A DNA stretch of 64,000 bases from Lytechinus variegatus (Eukaryota > Echinodermata > Echinoidea > Temnopleuroida > Toxopneustidae): contig NC_054746.1 in NCBI RefSeq assembly GCF_018143015.1, forward strand, positions 22,582,464 to 22,646,463, in the 5' to 3' direction. Of this stretch, positions 1 through 13,583 are shown one piece after another; positions within the stretch are counted from its first letter, which is position 1; each line of letters opens with the position of its first letter. A program made the translations under genes and the position numbers. Below the pieces are notes generated by a model. That model worked only from the letters and a program-made list of their open reading frames with translations, was not told the origin of the DNA and did no database searches.

Positions 1-1884
1 ATGTTGCTTAAAAAGTAAATGTGCTTTTTGCATTAAAAAAAAAATAAATCACAAAAATGCACAGTTTTTGTCTGTGTATGTGACCAATATTTATCCCTGT
101 ACAAACTTGAAAAGCACAAGAGTTCATGGATTTTTTTAGACAAGTTTTGTTATGCATTTCATTCATCTTTATAATGAAAAGAGAGATCGTTGGGTTCTCA
201 TATTTTGTGAAATGAAAGACCATGGCTCAAGAGTTAAGAATGATAAAACTGAACATGGCTCTAATATGACTTTGGTCACAATTTTGGGATCTGTGTTACT
301 TTGTGAATCCCTTTTAAAATTTAAGCTACCAGGGGAAAACTTCCCAGGTCATAACACAGTTGCTGTATCCAGGAATACCAGGGTTTCAATTATATTTTGT
401 CTGCTGTGGTATCAAACCATATTGCTATCTAAAAATATATTGCCCCGCAAGCATTAAATTAAGATTATTTTCCAGACAATGTGTGCTCTTCTGCTGATAA
501 ATTAGATCACCTATTGCTGGAGGAGCTTTCAAGCAACCTACATTTTGATTCCTTTATATAATTAGAATTTTAAAATGCAAATGCGTAAAATGTGTAAAAT
601 ATGCCATCGTTACCATCATTTCTTTCCAAGATGGAATTCATTATGTGTACTTTGATTGTGACATCATCGCGTTTCCTGTCGGTGTGAATATTCTGACATT
701 TTCTTTTTCTTTTTAGTAGAAAGCCTTCACAAACGGATAAGCATTTCTCATTGTAATTATAGGTAATCAATATTGCTGGAAATGTTAAGTTAACTGATAT
801 TTTTTCACAATAGTTCTCATGTAATCAAAATTTTATAAAATTGATGTGTAACTAAATGGAAAAAATCATTGCATGAAAAGGAATTATTCAGAAATTTGAA
901 AAAATTAAATATCTGTGCTGTTGACCACTGATACTTCCTGTCTTTCATGTCTTTAATGGCTTTCATGCTCCCAAACTTGTAAAGCTGATTGGACATTTTG
1001 AATTTCAAGGTATAATTATTAAAGTACTTGCTTTCAGTTTTTACTTCATATCTTTGAGCATATGAGTACTTTGTGATGGACCTTTTTCCATAAAATTTAA
1101 GTTCGAAAAACACAGATATACATTTAATATCATGTTATAGAACTAAAATATGAAGTGAAACTTAACCATGCAACCTTCTAGATTTTATCATTTTCTGCCA
1201 TCATTTACATTTTTGTATGTGTCTGAAATTCAAAGGACAGCCAAAAATATAACCACCGGTTATAACATGATCAGAAATTCCCCAGGAATATTAGGGTTAA
1301 AACATTGGAGACAGCTGAAATCTGATGATGAATGTGCTGAAACTAATTCCAATATGGAGGATAAATGTTAAGCTTAACCCACATATCTCTTGACGTAAAT
1401 GTTGTCCTGGTAAATTGAGACTCACAGTCCATGATGATAAATGCGATAAATGTGTTTTCACATTCCAATAATGAAAATAAATTGTGGTCATGCAGGTAAT
1501 AAATGCCATCAGTGTTTTTTATTTCTATTTCCTCTACACTCTCTTAGTATAAAAATTTTGTCAAGAATATCAGCCCATCACAAATAAGCTTCTTTAATCA
1601 GTGAATTGTTAAGAGCATTTTATTTTTGCCCCTCCCCTTTTTTGCTTGTTGGCAATAAATTAACACTCATTTCTATGGCTCTTGTTCTTTCAAAATGTCA
1701 TCTGCTGAGCTTTGGGACAACTTACCTGATATTGTGAAACAAGCAGCTAACACTGAAGAATCATTTTAAGTCCCTTTTGAAGACATTCTTTTTTGTAGGA
1801 TATGATAATACATGTACATGTATATAATTGATTATATGCTCTTCTATGTAAACAGGTTTATTCCTTCTCTTATTTTCTTATTCT

Positions 1885-1975
1885 AAAGCGCATAAGTGCT
1901 AAAGAGACATGATGTTATCTCTGTGATGTGCGCTATATAAGCAATGTTTATAAGTATTGTTATTAATCAGCCTGA
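1885..1975 (+). mobile_element. SINE/LINE 3' tail (CGCTATATAAG)
   Basis: AAAGCGCATAAGTGCTAAAG ... TGTGATGTGCGCTATATAAG followed by TTTATAAGTATTGTTATT is a common retroposon 3' end. The same tail occurs at 35385-35437. Confidence 0.5.
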
Positions 1976-2427
1976 GTTGTGGCAAATTCAAGCAAATTTT
2001 CCCTTCTGCATTTATGGTCAACAGTAGAGGACTATAGTTTGTACTCGCTGGATCGGCCAGTTTTGTACGATAAGTAATTTCATTTTACACTGCTTTAAAA
2101 TATCTGTAGAATAAGAAAGTAAAGTTCTGTCAAAATTGTTTCAAATCATCAATGTGTGCATGGGCTGACCAGCATATTGCATGTGAAATAGTTGGACCTG
2201 TGCTATCGAAGCTCATCTTTGTGGTAAGAAGAATTGTGACTCCTTTCCTATCTGAGAGGCCTAGTGATGCCCCCTATTCAAGGATGTGCATTCCTTCATG
2301 TTCTTCTGCCTGACTGAGTATTCGTCCTCCAATCCTCCTACAATCCATTCATACACAAACTCATACAGACAGATATATAATGAAACACCTTTCTGTACAG
2401 CGATGTCACCAGGGACTTTTTAGACAC

Positions 2428-2874
2428 CGTTCTCACTACGTTCCTAAAACTAGTTTACTGGAAAGTAGTTTAGTGGAAATAAGTTTAAAGCATAGTGAGA
2501 ATGGTCGAAGCGGTCTTGGAAGCAATCTTCCTAGCCAGTTCGGAAAACCACCTCGCGATGAAGTTTTCAGGATCGCTTAGCCTCGTTAAATTGGTTTTAG
2601 CGTGAGGACAAAACCGTTCTTCAGGAAGCGATCTTCGCACATTTTAAAGTGCACTTCTCTACACGACAATTAATGCCTACGCTGCGGTTCAGAATTTCGC
2701 GGGAAACGTGTCACCCCACTGAGAGCGCTTCCACAGCAACAAGATCGCTTTACCTGAAGTGATTTTGAAAACCACTTTCGTGTGATCAAGTGAGAACGCT
2801 AGCAAAGTGATCTTCCAAACTGGTTTCCTAAATCGATTTCCAGTAAACTAGTTTTAGAAAGCGTAATGAGAACT
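2428..2874. mobile_element. Inverted-repeat element (MITE), family A copy 1
   Basis: Ends are inverted copies: left CGTTCTCACTACG...AAACTAGTTTACTGGAAA, right TTTCCAGTAAACTAGTTT...CGTAATGAGAAC. The body aligns along its whole length with the copy at 14331-14775 (shared blocks such as CAGTTCGGAAAACCACCTC and TGTCACCCCACTGAGA). No coding capacity; a non-autonomous DNA transposon. Confidence 0.85.
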
Positions 2875-2935
2875 GCCTCCGTGTGGTGGAAAAATTTATC
2901 TTCTGACCTCTTGTCATGGGGGTTCAGGGGGTGGG

Positions 2936-3163
2936 GTGGGGGTGGTGACACGATATTTTCTCTGGCAACAATTGCTCTGGGCTTATTTCATCTAAGATAT
3001 AGGGTTACGGTCGCAGTATGGTTTTATGTTAGGTTTATGGTTAGATTTAGGATAGGGTATAGTGCTAAATCCAGGGTTTAAGCTGGTCATTTGATTAATG
3101 TGTGGAATTTGCAGGCGAGCAATTATCGCTCGAGGAAATGTCATGGTACTGGGGTGGTAACTA
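2936..3163. mobile_element. Short inverted-repeat element
   Basis: The left arm (from GGTGGGGTGGGGG to ACAATTGCTC near 2973) is matched in inverse by GAGCAATTATCGCTCGAG to ACTGGGGTGG near 3115-3157, with moderate divergence. The middle is a degenerate GGGTTA/GGTTTA-rich stretch. Confidence 0.6.
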
Positions 3164-6100
3164 ATCAGTTATCACAGGGATTGAACATTCCAAATATCAT
3201 TTTCATATTATTTTTCTCAGTCGGTGGGGAAATAAGTGCTGGATGAGCAGGTGTGATATTGTATAAAGGGGTGGTAGAAAATTGTGAGTGTTGGAAGATG
3301 CTGGCCATTGACTGATTATTCGAGATATAGTACTTTTCTAAACAGAATTCAGAACAGCATTTGGTATGCCTTTAAGCAGTTCATGTTAGTCTAGGACTGT
3401 GAGACTAACTGTTTGATGTATTATTTTTTAATGAAATAATTTCATAATTTCTTCATTTTATTTCCTTGAAAGAGGATTATTTTGAAATTGTTGGAAATTA
3501 ATCTTTTTTCTTCACAGAGATAGTATATTTTAACTAATATTATTTTCAATTCTAACTAGAATCTCTTGATTCATTTATTAGAACTATTTTCCTTAGATCA
3601 TCTGAACCTCACTGCAGCAAATCAGAGACAGTGGTATTGTACTAGTTAACTGTGTATTTGCTAGTTTTTCCCATGATAGGTGGTATATTAGACAAATATA
3701 TTCTGAGTAAAAAACCATGTTTTTGTCACATCCACTATGATTGAGTAGATTGAGGGGTAATCATAATCCTGATGATTAAAAGTTATTTGTGTGCACTCAT
3801 TTGTTTTACCCTCAGACCTAAGACCCTCTCTTTATCCCTCAGTCGTTGGATGTTTATGCACACACTATCTCCCACATCTCATCGAGTATGCAAGGATTGT
3901 CCCCAATCTCTTACAATATTCAAACCAGCTATCAAACAGGGCTGTGCAAGTGTACTAGGCATGCACATTCACAGATAAGGATACTTGATTGTTTTCAGAC
4001 GTTTTTAAAGAGGTACATGGAAGTCAAGGTGAACAATTCCCTAGTAGAATGTCCGCTAAGATATATCATTACCCTGCCAGTCAGGTTTGCCTGCTCACAA
4101 TGTTAGCACTTTCTCTACTCCCTAGGGAGCCTTTTGGAGATTTCAAGCTTAAATGCTTGGCATACTCATGCCTCCTTTTAGAGATGTAAGACATGTATAA
4201 TAAATTCATTACTTGGGAAGAAAACAAAAATCTTATAAGTATGCAAAATTCATGATCATTGTTTCTTATATTCCAGTATGTTTCCGAAGTAAAGCTTGGC
4301 CAAACATAGCATACAAGCAAATCACCAAGTGCATGATCTCATCACTTGAAATAAAAGGATGATTATTTGCTTTATATTCAATATGTGAAATAATTCATCT
4401 ACTGAAGAAAGGGGAATTTACTTCTCTTGGGAAAATAAGTTAGTGCCCCAACCACCAGATGAGTTAAAAAGCCACATAGGTACAGGCCTGGAACTGTCGC
4501 CCTGAGAGAGATCTGCCGCTACCAGAAGAGCACCAAGCTTCTGATCCAAAAACTCCTATTCCAGCGGTTATAAATCTTTTATTGTTTTAATACTTTCAGC
4601 ATAGTTCACACTTTTGTTTCAGATCGGGACAGGGGGGGGGGGGGGGGGGGGTGCTTTCCTAAGGTTGAATCACTCCTACTCTTCTGATTATAGGTGAAAT
4701 CTACAATTACCAGTATAGTTTATATACATGTCCGTAAACATATGGCGTCACACTATTTGCAAGTCTTAAGTGGGGGAGGGGTGACACATTAGCCCCCCCC
4801 CTTCGGTACAATATAGGTTTGCAACCAATTGCTGCTCGAAACTATATGCATGTTGATATTACGTGCAGTGCACGAGGATGTCTAGGCTAGTAGACTATTC
4901 TGTCTGGACTGACTGCCTTGCACCTCAGGCATTGCTACTAACACATTAAAAACATACCCTAATGAGATTGGTCTCTGAGCTCTGCATGATGATATGTTTC
5001 TTCCCCAAATCAACCAATACATTACTTTACTCGGCCATAGAATGGATTAATTTGATATGAAAGAGGCTCATGAAAATATAGGGGACATGTTGAATATATA
5101 AGGAATGAGCATTTTAATATGTTATACAGATTATGATTAGATTAGATAGGTTCTGAAAATATTGAATGTTTTGTGTGGATATCCATGCCAATGACAAAGG
5201 CACAGAAATAATATGAATATGATATTAGTTTACAGAAATACATAGTTTCCTTAACTACATGTTAAAAAATGAAAATGCATAGTTGCGAACTTTGCAAGAC
5301 ATGCCAGACACAATAGTTGGTAAATTGCTCTCTTTTTCAATTGCATTTAATCAGTAATTATTTGGTACCTGGGGTACCCTAGAAGCAGAGGCAGAACATT
5401 TTCATGATAAAATTCAGGGATGAGACATATCATTAGTTGTATAACGTTGCTCATATGATGTATACTGACTTTTAATCACAATTAATATCTTATCTTAAAG
5501 GTGGTCTAGTCGATTTTATAACAAACCTTGTTGAACCACTGAGGAATGACGATATTACCTTTGTTAGACACTTTCACATCATGTCTAATGCCAATTATAC
5601 ACCATAATTTTCTAATTAGCAATTATTCATATTCAAACATCCATGCTCCGAATTTAGTACTCTACTTTCTTATCTAGACCTGTAATTCTGATTTTAACTA
5701 ATTACAATACCACATCAGGCATACTCCAGAGTGAAAAGATAAATAAGGAGAGTCATCATCCTCACTGTAGTGCCTCGATGCTTAATGTCATTATTACTGG
5801 AGAGAAATTATTGATGATACGGGGAGCGCTTGTGGCATAATGTCTAAAATTCCTTGAAAATTGATTTATAATTTAATGTCAGGGAATTATTCAATTACCA
5901 ACAAGGGCAACATAAGTTTTGCTTAAGGTCTCTTGCTTTTGTTCATAGTGTCATCGTGGTTTGTTATGATTTACCATTAGGCTATGTTTAGGGGATGTAA
6001 ACTAAAAAACAAAACAAATACTATTATAGTATTGGGAATGTTAACTCATCATTTAGATGGGCAGAGGATTGACCATATTTTCAAATCATCTCCAGTTTCA

Positions 6101-7257
6101 AGAATTATTCCAAGAGGGGACTTCAGAGGACAGAAATATATCTGGAGATTATCAGGTTAATGAGCTATTTGGGAGGATTGGAAGGATGTGATTCTGAAAT
6201 TATATAAGATTGATAAGTCAAGTTCAAACAATTTCAAAATAATTTTCATAGATTTTGGCCTCCTGGGACACATTGCGAAAATGGTTACAGAATGTTTGAT
6301 TAACATTTTGAACCTGCTGAATTTAATGATATAGTACTATTAAACACAATAAAGATTGATTTAACTATGTAAAAAGTGTCACCAGTTTAGCACTTTAAAA
6401 TGGATAAACAAATTTGGAATTTTGTTACCTTCTTATATTTTCATCTGATTTTAATCCCCTTTTGTATGAAAATTACAGTTGTGCTTGTCTGAATCTACTT
6501 CATTAAAAAAAAAATTGCTATAGGGGGACACATGTTTTTGAGGTTTACTCTGTTAAGAGGGGGAATGAATGTATCACAAGTTGAGTTAAGAATCACTATA
6601 CATACATGTACATAGATATGTAAATAATATTTCATTTTCCCAGGATGAACACTTTTGCTATTGGATGCTGTCTCACTAGGACAGGACCCATATATTAAAC
6701 ATAATGCTTATTCTCGATTCTGATAAGCCAAATGGTGACTAGAAGGCAAGGGGTCCTGTTGTGTAAAGCTTTAAAGTAATGTCAGATCCTGAACATCCTA
6801 CTTTCCTTCTACGAGATGAGTACTCTTTCCCACCTCATCCAAGATGACAGGTGTAGATTAAACCAAATATTGAATGAAATCATTTTGTCCAACGGACCAG
6901 AACATCTGGTTTTAAATCATATGCATGAAAAGCCTCCAGAAGGAGCTAAAAATGAAAGCATGCATCATTAATTTAGAAAATGTGCCCCCCTTTCACATCA
7001 AGATATTCTTCCATTTTGCTGTGTATAAATCCAAGTGGCTTTCAGCCATTTTCTACATTTCCTTCATACCTGGCTACATGAAACCATTACACTAATGCAA
7101 AGCATTGCATTCATGACTCATATGTTTTCACTCTGTCTGTGCAATTGTATGTCAGAATCATAAATCTCACTCCTCAATCACACTCCCCATTTCATCTTCC
7201 CTTATCTACAGTATTGTCTGCATCAACCTGAAAAAAAATCCTCGTTGAGGGTCATGG
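3164..7257. other. No gene seen
   Basis: AT-rich sequence with only short unconvincing frames. Contains a 20-base G run at 4632-4651 and C-run/G-run sequence around 4770-4800. 1-1884 and 1976-2427 are likewise without recognised content. Confidence 0.5.
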
Positions 7258-8076
7258 TGGAAATGGGGGAGGGGAGAGATGTTTCAATGGGGGAGAGGGG
7301 AGAGAAGTGTCAATGGGGGAGGGGAGAGAGGTATCAATGGGGGAGGGGAGAGACTTAACTTGTGCCAATGGGGGAGGGGAGAGGTGTCAATGTGGGAGGG
7401 GAGAGAGGTGTCAATGTGGGAGGGGAGAGAGATATCAATGGGGGAGGGGAGAGAGGTGTCATTGGGGGAGGGGAGAGAGGTGTCAATGGGGGAGGGGAGA
7501 GATGTGCCAATGGGGAGGGGAGAGAGGTGTCAATGTGGGAGGGGAGAGAGGTGTCAATGTGGGAGGGGAGAGAGATATCAATGGGGGAGGGGAGAGAGGT
7601 GTTATTGGGGGAGGGGAGAGAGGTGTCAATGGGGGAGGGGAGAGAGGTGTCAATGGGGGAGGGGAGAGAGGTGTCAATGGGGGAGGGGAGAGATGTGCCA
7701 ATGGGGAGGGGAGAGAGGTGTCAATGTGGGAGGGGAGAGAGGTGTCAATGTGGGAGGGGAGAGAGATATCAATGGGGGAGGGGAGAGAGGTGTTATTGGG
7801 GGAGGGGAGAGATGTGCCAATGGGGGAGGAGAGGTGTCAATGTGGGAGGGGAGAGAGGTGTCAATGTGGGAGGGGAGAGAGATATCAATGGGGGAGGGGA
7901 GAGAGGTGTCAATGTGGGAGGGGAGAGAGATATCAATGGGGGAGGGGAGAGAGGTGTCATTGGGGGAGGGGAGAGAGGTGTCAATGGGGGAGGGGAGAGA
8001 GGTGTCAATGGGGGAGGGGAGAGAGAGGTGTCAATGGGGGAGGGGAGTGAGGTGTCAGTGGGGGAGGGGAGAGGGT
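7258..8076. repeat. 24-bp G-rich minisatellite, about 34 copies, with higher-order structure
   Basis: The unit is roughly GTGTCAATGGGGGAGGGGAGAGAG. Variant units form a recurring module: a TGTGCC unit, two CAATGTGGG units, one ATATCAATG unit, then a variable number of standard units. The two-CAATGTGGG part begins near 7384, 7527, 7718 and 7834. Because 24 is divisible by three, long reading frames are open in several frames on both strands; these are artefacts of the repeat and not genes. Each unit carries G5 and G4 runs, giving strong G-quadruplex potential on the + strand. Confidence 0.97.
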
Positions 8077-10446
8077 TGCATTCCCATGTCAAATTGATCC
8101 TACTCTTTTGATTTGAGCTGAATTCTACTTTTTGAATTGGCAGACTGAATTATATGCAATCCCATTCTGGTTTTGATTTTAACGGTTCTTACTTTGTCTG
8201 TTTCATCTCTCGAAATAACCTCCCACTCAATCCTACAAAGCTTGGAGATTTAAAGTTGGCACGAAATCTCTTCATTTGATCTTCTCGTGCATCAAACACA
8301 TCTCCCTTATAGTACTTAGAGTCTCCATACTTTAGGGGAACATGATATGAAATCATAAAATTATTCTGGAATCGTAGACGTCATATGAGTATCTTCCCTT
8401 AATGGTAGACTATATTTAGTCTTGATGTTGTAAATGCTCAGATAAAAATAGCAACATAATGTTCAATCTTGTAACACTCTTCTCTAGATATTTGAGAGGA
8501 TTCTGCTTTTCTTATGCTAGCTATTGAGGAAATGCAATCAAGTGGTACGGAGAACACAGTTATCTTGTTCTTGTTTTGTAAACTGATGAAATGATTTTGA
8601 AAAAAACATATATTGTGCACTGATAATTATACCAAATTTTTTTAGAACAAAAGCATAAAGTAACCAGTAAAATACAAAAAACAGCTGATCAATTTTTTAT
8701 GGGATGAAAATAAAACTGTATTATTATTCTCTTGTTAATCATTCAGGAAAATATAAGTAACATTTTTAAGAAAGAAATTTTTGAGCTTTTAATTTCCTTT
8801 TATTTATATTTTCCAGTTATTTTAAAAATTATTGAAGTTCATTAAATGAAAATATTACTGAATATTGGGAATACTGTCATAAATGCAACTATCAAAATTC
8901 TAAGATGTTGATATGTTTTCATATATTTCCAATAATTATTTAGCAAAGGAATGTAAGCACATTAAAATGGGACCTGTTTAGATTATAAAACTTTTGTAAA
9001 ACTGTCTATTGTCCATGTTTATTTGTATTTTTTCAACATATTGCAAACAACAGTACTATACCACTTGTAAAACTTGTGTATTAACAAAGCTTCAGAAATC
9101 AAACATAGTCATAAGTGCTTGGTTCTGATTGGCTGAAAACCAAGTTGTACATGATTGTCCTGAGTTTTAATAATGTTCAAAAACATTAAAAGTTGTTTCT
9201 GCATTGAAATTAACCCTGCTTTGCCTACTAGTGGAACCAGGAGGTCCATGTACAAAGCTTACAAGAACTCAAGAATGTGGTATTCAGTGGGTTAATAAAT
9301 GAAAAGTGTATCAGAGAAAACATCATCTATCTATAGTTACCGAATTGTGATTATGATGGAGGGCCATGCTCCATATTTTAATTCCATCAAATCACTTCAT
9401 ATCTAAATGAGATAGATGCCAGAGCAGAGACCCGAAACACTTGAAGGCAAGTTAATGTTCCCTATGAGGACTTCCTTCCCAGCCAGTGGGAGGGCCTCAT
9501 ACAATCTCATTTAAGGTTTTCTTATGAGCTAGTAATTTGAGCCAAGATCCAATTTTGTTTGTGTAGAGATGAGTGGTTAAGCCAACCCCATGTTATTATT
9601 TGAAGAGTACCAAACCAACACATGCGGTTGCACAGGCCTAAAACATTTCCATAGACTCGTGTGTTAAAGTGGCACTTTAAAAAATTGATTAAAAATAAGT
9701 ATGGAATTCAAGGGTCAAATGTTTACCACCGGTGGATAGGAAATAATCTGACATTCCATATCTGACCAGAAAAGGGTACATCGACTTGCTCATTAAAAAA
9801 TAAATAAATCAGCAATTATGAAAACTACGCTTGACAGGATCAAATTCAGAGCTCGAGACAGTAAAATGGCGGCCCTTATTCTTTCGCCAGTCAAATTAAG
9901 TTCCAAACTTGGTGATATACAGATATCTTCCCAATTTGGGAAAAGGAAGTTCAGTACTTACAAAAAATAGAATCAGTGTTACATGGACAATCACACTCAT
10001 TCACTTTTGTCAATCAGCAATATCAAATTTAAAATTGAGAATGGGTTGGCTCGAATGAATATCTTTTTGCCTGCCAGTTGTAATTAGGCCCTTGTAACCA
10101 TGCAGAGGGTATGAGAATCTATCATCTGACATGTATTGAATAAGTCCCTGAGTTGTATATATTAATCATTGATAGAGAGAGTACATATTTGTCTCATTTT
10201 TATCATATTGGGAAGGATTGGTAGAAGAAATATATTCCTTTTATGTGCATCATGATTTCCTATTTATTTTTTTCTTTTGACACCAACATGACTTGGGCTT
10301 GCCTATCCTACTACCAGTGGACATGCACATTACTTACGTTGATTCTTAATTTCAATTCTCCTTTGGAATATTAACTACCCGTAGTTATGATATTCTTGTG
10401 AAGTCGTATTGGCCAGTGTTCAGGTTAAAAAAAAGAGATTAGTAAT
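8077..10446. other. No gene seen
   Basis: AT-rich sequence without recognised coding, RNA or terminal-repeat signals. Confidence 0.5.
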
Positions 10447-10837
10447 ATACCCCTTTCATAAACCCCATTAAAATGAATTAGGCGGCTAATAGCAGCATAA
10501 TTTGGTCGTAAAATTGGAGGAGGACAAGAGTTATCCGCATTACTCTGATGCTGCTATTATCCGCATAATAGCAGCATCGGGACAAGATTTTGAGTTTATG
10601 AACGCATTTCCAAATTATGCGGATAATTGCCATGGTGCGGTCACAAGGTCACCCTTTTCCAACACAACCGCATCGGAGGGGGCGTGTCCAGTTGTCATGG
10701 CGATTATCCCCTTTTTCAGGACGGGCGCTCGTAAAAATAATGCGGCTTATTTTCGGAGTTTATGAACGCAATTTTTATTGAATTATCCGCATTACTCTTA
10801 GGCGGCTAATTGGAGGATAGGTTTATGAAAAGGGTAT
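10447..10837. mobile_element. MITE with ATACCC(C/T)TTTCATAAACC ends
   Basis: Terminal inverted repeats of 18 bp (ATACCCCTTTCATAAACC against GGTTTATGAAAAGGGTAT), followed inside by inverted GGCGGCTAAT copies. At 10547-10578 it holds a perfect 14-bp-arm hairpin (GATGCTGCTATTAT, loop CCGC). Confidence 0.8.
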
Positions 10838-11917
10838 TAGACACCCCATTATTTTATAGTATGCCCCTTTTCGCATGGACAGTCAAATGAAATAATGTGC
10901 ATTCTGTGATGTTCATAGTCTAGTTGCAATCTGAGGTACATAACAATTAGTTGAAAATAGACAGACGTATAGATCCTTAACAGCATTAATTCTGCCCTTT
11001 GAAGATTGGGAAGGTGGACATGATGATGCCGGTCATGACTGCTTCTGAGAAAAAAAACGATATGAGATGAGATGGAATACACCTGTGTGAGGCCTCAGGA
11101 ATGTGTGAATCATTGTAAAGATGTATGATAATGAGATGCTCCATGTCATCCCCAATGGGAGATCTCTTCCCTGTGTCTTAGCTTGAGATTAGTGTACCAC
11201 AGCATTGGTCAACTTCTCATGGTTCGAGTTCATTAGAGATTTTATAAAGTAAATGTTCAAAAATATGAATATTGGAGTTGACGATTTCCCTCCATATCTT
11301 CTTTCACTTATTTTAAGTTTTCAAGTTTCTCATATCTCTTTTTTTCTCTCTCTCTTTTCTCATCTCTCGCTTTACCCCTTATTCTTAAATACTTCATCCT
11401 GTCTCCCACTTCCTCGCTTCCATTTACTAACCCACCCTCTTTTATACCTCTTCCCCTTGGCCAGTTTGGTAATTTCTGACAGTGTGTCTTCTTTCTTTGA
11501 GTAATCCTCCAGACCTTTACAGAATGTCTCCAGTAAATCTCCCTTGCTGTATGTATGAATATAAATGTGCATTTTAAATGACTCACCTTCCCTCTCGATA
11601 CCTGCATACTTCTTTAAAAACATATCCACCTGTCTCCATAATACTCCTGCTATTATTCAGCAGTGATTATTGTCAACTATATAAGGAAAGTTCATTTTCA
11701 TACGAAAAAAAAGTTTCTTTAAAAGACGGTTCTAAAAATATCAAGGCACTGTATTGATGCTTGTCTAGTGCAGTGGGTATATCATGTTGTGTTACTCAAG
11801 ACTTTGATGAAGAATATTTACAAGAATATTAGACAAACCGGATACTACTTTGAGTCTCTGAAAATCTTGGTTGGTGAAATGGCCTTGTAGAAACTGCATG
11901 ATCAAGTTGTTTCTCTG

Positions 11918-12475
11918 ATACCCTTTTTACACAGGATTTTCTTAGCCCTAGACTATCACTAACCCCGTACTATCCTTAACCCCGTACTATTTTTTTTTCC
12001 TTTTCACACATGCCAAATTTTTAGTGCTAACCCCGGATAACTAATGCTTGCTTTTCACACACGAAACTCGCTAACCCCGGACTAGTGGTTTTTGTCGATC
12101 ATTCGTATAGTACAAGTACTTCACTCGTACACTTTTTACACACGCTAAAATTTCCTTAACCCCGTACTATAGGTGGGGCTAAATTGCCATTTAGCCCCAC
12201 CTATAGTACGGGGTTAAGCTTAGCCCACTTTCGTTTTACACTTGCGATCTTAACCCTGTACTATCGCTCTTAGCACCGCAATTGTTGGGATAACCCTGCT
12301 TTTTTGCAGGGCCAAATAATCCCGTACTATAGGTGGGGTTAGCCCACTTTGCAAAAATGCTGTGTAAAAAGAAAGTGGGCTAAGCTTAACCCCGTACTAT
12401 AGGTGGGGCTAAATTGCCATTTAGCCCCACCTATAGTACGGGGTTAAGGAAATTTTAGCCTGTGTAAAAAGGTAT
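11918..12475. mobile_element. Foldback element with two identical 64-base hairpins
   Basis: Both ends read ATACC(C)TTTTTACACAGG as inverted repeats. Inside, a perfect 30-bp-arm hairpin with a 4-base TGCC loop occurs twice, identically, at 12155-12218 and 12385-12448. The two hairpins are flanked by mirrored segments (CGCTAAAATTTCC/GGAAATTTTAGCC outside; AGCCCACTTTC/GAAAGTGGGCT inside), so 12121-12475 is a palindrome of palindromes. CCCCGTACTA recurs throughout. No coding capacity. Confidence 0.88.
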
Positions 12476-13450
12476 GAGTGAGGTTTTATCATTCAATTAG
12501 GTTTGTGCAGAAGAATTCAGGAATTTAACGCAGAGGCCTTGAAACAGGTATCTTGAAAGAAACAGGTATAATGGTTGCTTAATGTGTCTGTATCTTCAGG
12601 AGAAGGATATCCTTTCTCATGACTTTGGATTTATCCAGTTTCAGCTGGTGATGAGGTTCAGAGAATCTGCATTATGATGATTGTGAAGAAAATGGTTAAA
12701 CCTCTACCTACAACTATGTTCCCCTTATTTACTTGATATGCAGTTATTGATTTGATCCACATTCCGTCCTCCCTCCCACCCCCATCTCTGTCTCGTTCTC
12801 TCAAGTAAAGTAATGAAATGGGTTCTTTGTGAGTTAGTCATGATACCTGCCTGATGCATTTAGAATGAAAAAAAAACAGTCTTAAAACAACCTTGTAAAA
12901 GAGGGCATTTATTTTTTCTGGATTTAAAAGTTTAAAAACACACAAACATTGTGTAATGATTTTTATTAATCTTCGTTATTTTTTTCCATTATTGGAATGG
13001 TATAGATTTTAATGCAACCTGTGCAGCAAATACAGTTGAGTACCTCCCCTCCCCCTCCACTTGTTATACAGAAATAAGAGCTCTATGTTTCGTTTCCAGT
13101 CAAGGAAGCAATTATTCATCCAACCCATCCCATACAGATTCTCAGGATTGTCTCGATTGAATTCAAGACATTCATGATGCTTTCACACTAGCTCTATCAT
13201 AAAATACCTTACATTTTCTAATTGGGATTACTACTTCAATCAATAGTCACCTGGTGTTTTGCCAGGTAGTTTGAAAGCAGAGCACTTGTCATCATATCCT
13301 TGAAAGAAAATACCCACAAAGTTCTCCAAGTTCGCAGAAATTTTTGCAATGTGAATGCAAATAAGAAGAACTTTTGATTTGAGGCCAAAAGAATGCACAA
13401 CCTGGAATGTGATAGTCTTGTTCCTAGCTCATGATGATGGGAACTTTATC

Positions 13451-13583
13451 TGGGGCCCGTAACACAAATCTTAGCAATGATGTAGAACAATTTACTATGA
13501 TCGATTACATTGACTACAATGTACAATCGATTGTGAAAATCAAGCGTAAGATTAATCGCTAAATTTTATGTTACAGGACCAGG
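13451..13583. mobile_element. Short MITE, family B copy 1
   Basis: Ends TGGGGCCCGTAACACAAA and TTATGTTACAGGACCAGG form an inverted repeat, with inverted CTTAGC/GATTAATCGC blocks inside. Other copies with the same ends lie at 18867-19001 and 24371-24520, and a diverged one at 63174-63321. Confidence 0.75.

Noticed and set aside
1695-1769. Short peptide MSSAELWDNLPDIVKQAANT and a few more residues before a stop
   Set aside because: Coding-like composition, but no splice partners, no recognised family and only 24 codons.
2866-3081. Telomere-like GGGTTA sequence
   Set aside because: Only a few degenerate GGTTTA/GGGTTA words inside an inverted-repeat element; no true array.
7279-8111. Five long overlapping reading frames (70-270 residues) on both strands
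   Set aside because: All are produced by the 24-bp repeat, whose length is a multiple of three; no gene-like start, splice or composition signal.
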